Source: Sorghum bicolor (lineage: Eukaryota; Streptophyta; Magnoliopsida; Poales; Poaceae). Taken from it: a DNA stretch of 64,000 nucleotides. A model generated the notes under the pieces. The model was not told the DNA's origin. It did not search any database and saw nothing but the letters and a program-made list of their open reading frames with translations. Location: assembly GCF_000003195.3 (NCBI RefSeq), contig NC_012878.2, forward strand, positions 14,709,329 through 14,773,328, written 5' to 3'. The translations under genes were made by a program, and so were the position numbers. This document shows, in pieces, positions 58,350-64,000 of this stretch; the first letter of the stretch is position 1; each line of letters opens with the position of its first letter.

Positions 58350-60340
58350 ATGATCGATTGGTGCATGTGTTGCATCAGCTTTGGATGAGATGAATGGAAA
58401 GCGCAAGGCAAAGGTATAACCTAAGGCATTTGCATTTCACCGGTCATAGGTGTACAGAAGTTTATAACCGGATTTAGGATAGTTAGTCGTACTATCAAGA
58501 GAGACAAACTTGTTTGCATATTAGTCATCTAGTGCCACTTGAGTGATCTAACTTTGCATACATATAGGATCAAGTGGCGTAGCAAGTTGAGAGGCTAACC
58601 CCTTTGGGAAAACGTTTTTGTGAAAATGCTAACACACATACACATGGTGGTGTACACTTGTTGGTATTGGCATATTTGCAAAGGAGGAGGAGTTTAAAGG
58701 GTAGAGAGAGGTTTGGGATCCTTCAGTGTTTTCATGGAAATGAAATGCTCATTTTCCATTGTGCCAAAGGAAAGTTTCAGAGAAGTTGCGAGAGTGTTTT
58801 TTGAAAAACACTCACCAGACGCTGGCTGTGAAGGCGTCAAACAATAGCCCAGTGTTCGGTGTGTGATGGTTGAGTGGCGCAGTTCTAAGCGGCGCATCGG
58901 CGTGTCCGACGAGTTTGCATTGGATGCTGGCTAGACACTATTGAGCGTTTGGTGGTGAGTAATGTGAGTAGGGACGCAAGCGAGAGTTTCAAGCGATGTC
59001 CATGTCGGACGCTGGTTGTGTCTAGTGGCACTCCGTCAGACGTGTTCAAGACATCTCTAAGAGGTTTTTAACCTCTCTGAGTAGCATCCGGTGCTAGGGT
59101 TCTGCGTCTGGTGTGGACCATCAGAGCATCTGGTGCTACTATGTTAGGCGCACGTGCGAGTTAGCCATTGGCAACAACGATTGAGTTCAAATGGCTAGTG
59201 ACACATGGTAGCTCGGTGAGCGTTGGATGCAGGGGTGGTGCATCTAACGCCTAGCATCAGAGCGTCCAACACCCACACGTTCTGAGCAGTAAGGGCTCTA
59301 ACTACTCTATTTGGCTAGGAGCTATAAATAGAGGTGGAGCTCAGGTTTGGTCAGTGGCTAAGCACAATAAGGCCTTGGTGGCTTATGTGGTGGTGATTAG
59401 GAGCCCTCTAACTCACTCATGCTTGATATTCATCCGATTGAGTGAGAGAGCAATTCTAGTGCGATTGCATTGTGAGATTGCATCGAGTGACACTAGGTGA
59501 TCATGTTGCAAGCTGGTGGTGCTTGTTACTCTTGGAGGTTTCCACCTGCTAGATGGCTTGGTAGCTTGTGAATCTATCAAAGCATGCAAGGAGATTATGT
59601 GGTGCTCCAAAGAAGAGATTGTGAGGGGTACGGTGCTCACCCCATGGGGATCACGAAAAGCAACTCTAGTTGAGTGTGTCATTGAGCTACCACACTTGAG
59701 GTAGGTTCTTGCGGTGCCCTATGTGAGGGCATGGTTTATGGGAATATCGATTAGTTGTCGAACCATGAAATGTTGGTCGACATAATGGGGACGTAGCTTG
59801 GTGGCAACCAAGTGAACCTCAGGAGAAAATCATCGTGACAACATTATTCTTCCTGTCGATTTGTAAGTCCCTAACACAAGTTTGTATTTACATTCATCAT
59901 ACTTGTGCTTGTGTAGTTGCTCTTGTAACTAGTTAGCTTGTGTAGCTTGCCAACTGCCTTTCTTGCTTGTGTACCATAGAAGTGATCCCTTGTGTGGCTA
60001 ATTTGGTTTTAGTAATCTTGTTAATCATATTTCTTAGTTTGTATAGCTAAGTAGTTTGCGCTCTATAATTTGGCTTGTGTAGCCTTATTATTGAGCTTTG
60101 CTAGTGAGCTTAGGCTTTGTGCACTTTGCATCACTAGATTGTATACGTGCTCTCCGGTTTGCAAAGTACTAGTGACATAGATTTGTATGACCTTGCTCCT
60201 AGAATTGGTTAGGTGAGCTCTTGCTAAGGAAGCACTTTATTTGCTTGTTTACGATCTTTTACAAGGTGCTACAGAACTTAGATAGAGGGGTATAGTCTTG
60301 GCTAGACCAATAGTTTTAAGTCCGCACTTATTTCGGTTAG

Positions 60341-61052
60341 TGGGGCGGTATAAACCCCTATACCCTAATGACTAGGCTTGGGCCAAAAGGATTGGTCCAT
60401 TACAAAATGATTTGTGGTTTGATCGATCTACTCAGAGTTCTACACGAGGAAGGCAGATATGGAGATCAAGCAAGATCCTAGTTGGTTAAAATAGGAATTG
60501 ATATCCAACTCCCAGACTATATAAGGTGGGGCAGGGGACCCCATCAACTCAACTCATAACCAATACAATCAGACGCATGACATAGGTATTACGCCTTCAC
60601 GACAGCCAAACCTAGATAAAATTCTTGTCTATGTCTTGCGTCACCATCTAGTTTGTAGCTTGTGCACCTATCTACCGACAATCCACTACTCTGGGCATAC
60701 CCCTAGGTAGACTGCTGACCAAATTTTGTCGACAGTGACGCATCAGGTAGGGGGTGTGTGTATAGCTTTCTAGGCAAACCACATGGTCATCATCCCCAAC
60801 TTCATGGCTATGGCGGATGGCTTCACATTCACCGTCGACCAGATCACCTAGATCACCGGCTTCAACAGCTTCGCCGCCACGACCATGGAGGAGGCGTAGA
60901 TCCAATCTGCATCGATCACTTCTTCACTGGCATCGGCTATGCCTCCGACCATGCTAGCTATGGCTTCGACCACACCAACAACGTCTCCGCCCACGACAAT
61001 AATGTGTTGCCCGCTTCCCTGCTACAAAGGGAGGCAGATCGACAATGCTGAC
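60341..61052 (+). mobile_element. TE-I: TE-G-related element, 5' end only in window
   Basis: 5' LTR 60341-60734 (394 bp; TGGGGCGGTATAAACCCC to GTCGACA; TATATAAG at 60518-60525). The primer site region TGACGCATCAGGTAGGGG follows at 60736-60753. Gag opens MVIIP...FTFTVDQIT (from 60783), collinear with TE-G but with stops. Left target copy GTTAG (60336-60340). It is cut at 61052 by TE-E. Confidence 0.85.
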
Positions 61053-62497
61053 TGTTGACGGTCCTTAATGCCTATTTTATACCATCAACTATTGCTCAAT
61101 ATAACATGATATCAACCATAAAGCATAGTTGTTGGGTTTGATTCTAACGAGTTCCACGAGTTTTGGTGTTCTCACTTATTTTGTAGGAAAATGAAATTTT
61201 CCATCAAATAAAAGTATGTCAAATGATGATTTGGACTACACCATTGCGACAGGCTCGTCGAGATGATCGAAACGGACATATTATTTGCCACATTTAGAGT
61301 CCGGAGTGAAAAGATATTAATTTCATAAATAAAGAAGAATTATCACTTATGGGCCCCACGCCCAAGCAAGGCCCATGACGTGAGAAGAGGCTCATATGGC
61401 ATGATATAAGCCCAAGAGAGGCACCCCAAGCTGCTCTCTTGAGTGGGCTCACATGAGGGATGATTGGAAGACCCAAGTTGATATATAATAGCCCAACAGA
61501 GCAAATGGTGGAAGAATTAGTCCCACATCGTCTGTCCAGAAGATGTGGGAGGCTTTTCTAAGCTATAAATAAAGAGGTAGACCCCCTCCCTAGGGGCACC
61601 ACAATATGGAGATATAGAGGCATCCCTCGAATGGATAACCTCTCACCTCTATAGAATTAAGGCTAAACTTTCCAATGTAGTAGATTAGTTCTAGTTGAGA
61701 GTTAGAGAGAGCGGCGCTACGCCCGGGTTCTGGAGGAGTCTTCAGAGGAGTCATCAGAGTTCTGGTATATCTTTGTATCTTTTCTTGTAAGACTTATGCT
61801 TTAATATATTTTATCTTCTCTATTTACTTTTATGCATTACATTTGATTGGTTAGTATAGTCGTTATACTTTAGCATAAAATCTCTACCCGCATCAGGTGC
61901 TCTAGTTATTAATTGTAACTAGACTAGTAATTTATAGTAGACATGGTGTCTAGACTATAGGTTACCTGAGATTGCACCTAGTTCTACGGATAGTTGTGGT
62001 AGCCCCAGGTGGTTAGCCCTGACAGCCGACGTATTCCACCACGTTTGGATTGGTGTTGTAGGACCGTAGTTAGACCGTCCTAGCCCCCTTCGCATCTGTC
62101 TGTGGCCAAGTGCTCTAATGTCCCGTAGTGTTATTGTGTGATTGCTTTACCTACCATGAATTAGTTATTATAGAACCTTAGTAATAGAGAAGTATTTAGA
62201 AACCTTAAACTCTCCCGTTGTCCTCTCACTTTAGCTATCTACTCTTTTATCATAGAATTCTCCGGTGTGTGTCATATATGCATAATTCCTATCATCTATT
62301 ATTTACCCTTACTTTAGTCTAGTTGGTGTATTAGTTAGTAGATACATGATGGTGAACTATGAATATCTTTATCCATTGTCTCCTAGTGGTAAAATGTAAA
62401 TAACGATACCTGGAATACTCTCGGTAAAATGCTACAATAGTTTTCTGTGCGCTTGCAGAATCGTTCATATTTTAACTGTGCATAAGAAATACCAACA
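61053..62497 (+). repeat. TE-E 5' LTR
   Basis: 1445 bp, TGTTGACGGTCC to TACCAACA; TATAAATA at 61564-61571; hairpin TAGAC-ATGGT-GTCTA at 61938-61952. No GC-box pair. Confidence 0.9.
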
Positions 62498-62505
62498 AGC
62501 ATTTT

Positions 62506-62523
62506 TGGCACCGTCGCCGGGGA
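62506..62523 (+). other. TE-E primer binding site (tRNA-Asp type)
   Basis: TGGCACCGTCGCCGGGGA, 16 of 18 matching the tRNA-Asp complement, 8 nt after the LTR. Confidence 0.85.
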
Positions 62524-62628
62524 AGCAATTGGTGTAGAGATTTTGATATTGATCTTGATATCTACTAATTTGGTGTACCACTAGCTTTAGTAGGATTACC
62601 CCTTTGTTCTATTGAGTGTGGAATAGAC

Positions 62629-62778
62629 ATGACATCGGATGCCGCTTCGACCTTGCGACAAGATTCCACAAGATTGAAGAACCTAGGGTTCTTGAACATT
62701 CAAGATCCATCATTCTGGAACCCTGCCATCTCACAGGTTTGTGTATACACATATATTATTTATTCTAACCATGTGTAG
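62629..62778 (+). CDS. Short 49-aa frame after TE-E primer site
   Basis: The first ATG after the primer site opens MTSDAASTLRQDSTRLKNL and continues GFLNIQDPSFWNPAIS. It then runs through CAGGTTTGTG, which could be a splice donor, and stops at 62776. It matches no domain I know. It could be a gag N-terminal remnant, a first exon, or chance. The flanking sequence is non-coding. Confidence 0.3.
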   Translation: MTSDAASTLRQDSTRLKNLGFLNIQDPSFWNPAISQVCVYTYIIYSNHV

Positions 62779-63182
62779 ATTGGAGAAAAGGTCGTCGTCA
62801 CAAGAATACAACCCCCATCACATGTGACGGATATTTACACTATGCCACTCATCCTAGTTGTGCATCATGGTAAGTATGATCAAGGTGAGATAGTCTTACT
62901 CATGGGCTTTAAACCTTATGAGTAGTTTTATTTTTATTTTCTTGCATACCACTGCATGTTTACTTTGAATCATCCATGCATCCACTTCATTTAGTTTTCT
63001 CATCCACATCATGTTTTGTTCCTTGTATGCATACAATTCATCTGCATCTAAAATAGAATAATATTTCTCACTGCGATCATACTCTTTCATCACTGTTGAG
63101 TAAATCTCTATAATGCTCTCATGCTACCCTTGTTTGCTATAGTATATGTTTAGGCTTGGAGTAGTTTCATACATCTCTTAAA

Positions 63183-63430
63183 TAAAGCATGGTGCCTAGT
63201 TTAGGAGTGGTGATCTTACTCTCAAAGACTTTTAATTACACGTGGTTAAAATGCCTTCTTGAATCAAATTAGACATGGTGTCTAGGTTGATTTTTGAGCT
63301 GATAGTATGCTATAGTACATATTGGAATATTTTTGTTGGACTAACCCCTACAGGAAAATCTCAAATACAAATTGGGAAAGTCCTGATATGAACTTGTACC
63401 GGAGATGAAGGGAGACACAACTCACTCGTA
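63183..63430 (+). other. TE-E/TE-D shared internal block with hairpins
   Basis: It contains a degraded hairpin (63183-63198, AAAGCATGGTGCCTA), a perfect one (63270-63284, TAGAC-ATGGT-GTCTA) and the segment GGACTAACCCCTACAGG then GGGAAAGTCCTGA. TE-D has the same order on the minus strand (17918 down to 17750). Confidence 0.65.
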
Positions 63431-64000
63431 GCTATGAAGAAAGAAGGGAGCCACAAAACATGATCCATGATCAAAGCACTTACTCCATGGAGTTGCATTC
63501 TCTTGTCAACCACTAATTATCAAGAATTAAGAAAAGATTGACAAGAAAAAAGCATGCAATGTTTTGCACTCTCACCTTTGAGGTTGAGAAGCTGAAACAT
63601 GAGGAAGAAGGTCAACTCCTCATCGCTCCACACGCTGGTTTGCAATATCTAAATTTACTATTACATTATTTCTATGAGTTTGAGTTGATCCACAATGCCT
63701 ATATTTAAGAATCAAAACATAAGTTATAAAAATAAAATCAATCCTTTAGAAATAAGTAATTGTGAATAATAAATATGCTACGCTAAGTATGTTAAAACAA
63801 TTTTTATTGTAGCATAGGAAGTGACCCTTAGCTTTGTGTTACAACAATGCCCTTGTCATTACTTGTATACTCCTTCGGGTATGTGTTGCCCACTAATGAT
63901 TTGCAGGGATAAAATAATAAGAAGAGCTAAAGGTCCAAGCACAAATAAGACAGAGAACAAATAATGGCAAGAAAGGAGTACAACAAAGGAGACAAGATAG
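63431..64000 (+). other. TE-E internal sequence to window end
   Basis: AT-rich, no frame with recognisable content. Confidence 0.4.

Larger units (their letters stand above)
45978..60340 (+). mobile_element. TE-H: old TE-B-type LTR, split by TE-G
   Basis: TGAAAGGTCCTTGTTTGG at 45978 starts an LTR aligning with the TE-B LTR. It runs 45978-46335 and 58350-60340, and is then cut by TE-I at GGTTAG. Similarity is clearly lower than between the two TE-B LTRs, with many C-to-T and G-to-A changes. Its right end is beyond the window, so solo LTR versus full element cannot be told. Confidence 0.85.
61053..64000 (+). mobile_element. TE-E: Athila-type element without recognisable gag, runs off window
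   Basis: 5' LTR followed by a tRNA-Asp-type primer site and about 1.5 kb of internal sequence. No gag domain is seen. The block 63180-63420 matches the non-coding interior of TE-D. The left target copy would be CTGAC (61048-61052). It is probably a non-autonomous Athila derivative. Confidence 0.8.

Overview
The window looks like heterochromatic DNA of a large-genome grass (Poaceae). I see no host gene, tRNA, rRNA or organelle gene. Nearly every base belongs to LTR retrotransposons nested in one another. The grass assignment rests on the element types: Tat and Athila Ty3/gypsy elements with TGTTGAC...GTCAACA LTRs and tRNA-Asp-type primer sites, and a Copia element of SIRE/Maximus type. It is an inference; I cannot name the species.

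Left stack (1-44600). TE-F, a Tat-type gypsy element on the minus strand, is the oldest layer (39970 to about 44600). TE-A, a plus-strand Tat element, sits inside TE-F's reverse transcriptase; it runs from before base 1 to 39969. Three insertions interrupt TE-A pol: two solo LTRs (1191-2710, target duplication CCGAT; 3423-4679, target duplication ATGCT) and the Copia element TE-B (6027-33823). TE-B carries a 333-bp Helitron (10560-10892) and the Athila-type element TE-C (10972-28291, target duplication ATAGT). TE-C carries the minus-strand, gag-only Athila-type element TE-D (13417-21314, target duplication CCCAC). Removing each insert restores the host reading frame or sequence.

Right stack (44600-64000). 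After a short unresolved interval with a GC-rich island comes TE-H, an old TE-B-type LTR (45978 onward). It is split by TE-G, a Tat element (46336-58349), and by TE-I, a TE-G relative (60341 onward). TE-I is in turn split by TE-E, an Athila-type element whose 5' LTR is 61053-62497 and which runs off the window.

The most interesting content is accessory. TE-A and TE-G each carry, antisense between pol and the 3' LTR, a spliced gene with its own TATA box. In TE-A it has seven exons and a plant mobile domain; in TE-G it has six exons and a 'putative gypsy type transposon' (PF04195-like) domain. Both end in coiled coils, and intron phases agree across the junctions apart from identifiable frameshift lesions. 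TE-C carries a sense accessory ORF that also ends in a coiled coil, behind an LTR-like TATA promoter. Paired 12-bp GC boxes spaced exactly 21 bp apart occur in the LTR promoters and again, inverted, at that ORF. A short hairpin with compensatory base changes recurs in the transcribed part of all Athila-type LTRs and internally in TE-D and TE-E.

As working systems, only TE-C is close to intact for pol. TE-B and TE-D have gag but no pol and would need help in trans. TE-A, TE-F and TE-G are riddled with stops. By-eye LTR divergence is about 1.6-2% for TE-B, TE-C and TE-D and about 5% for TE-G.
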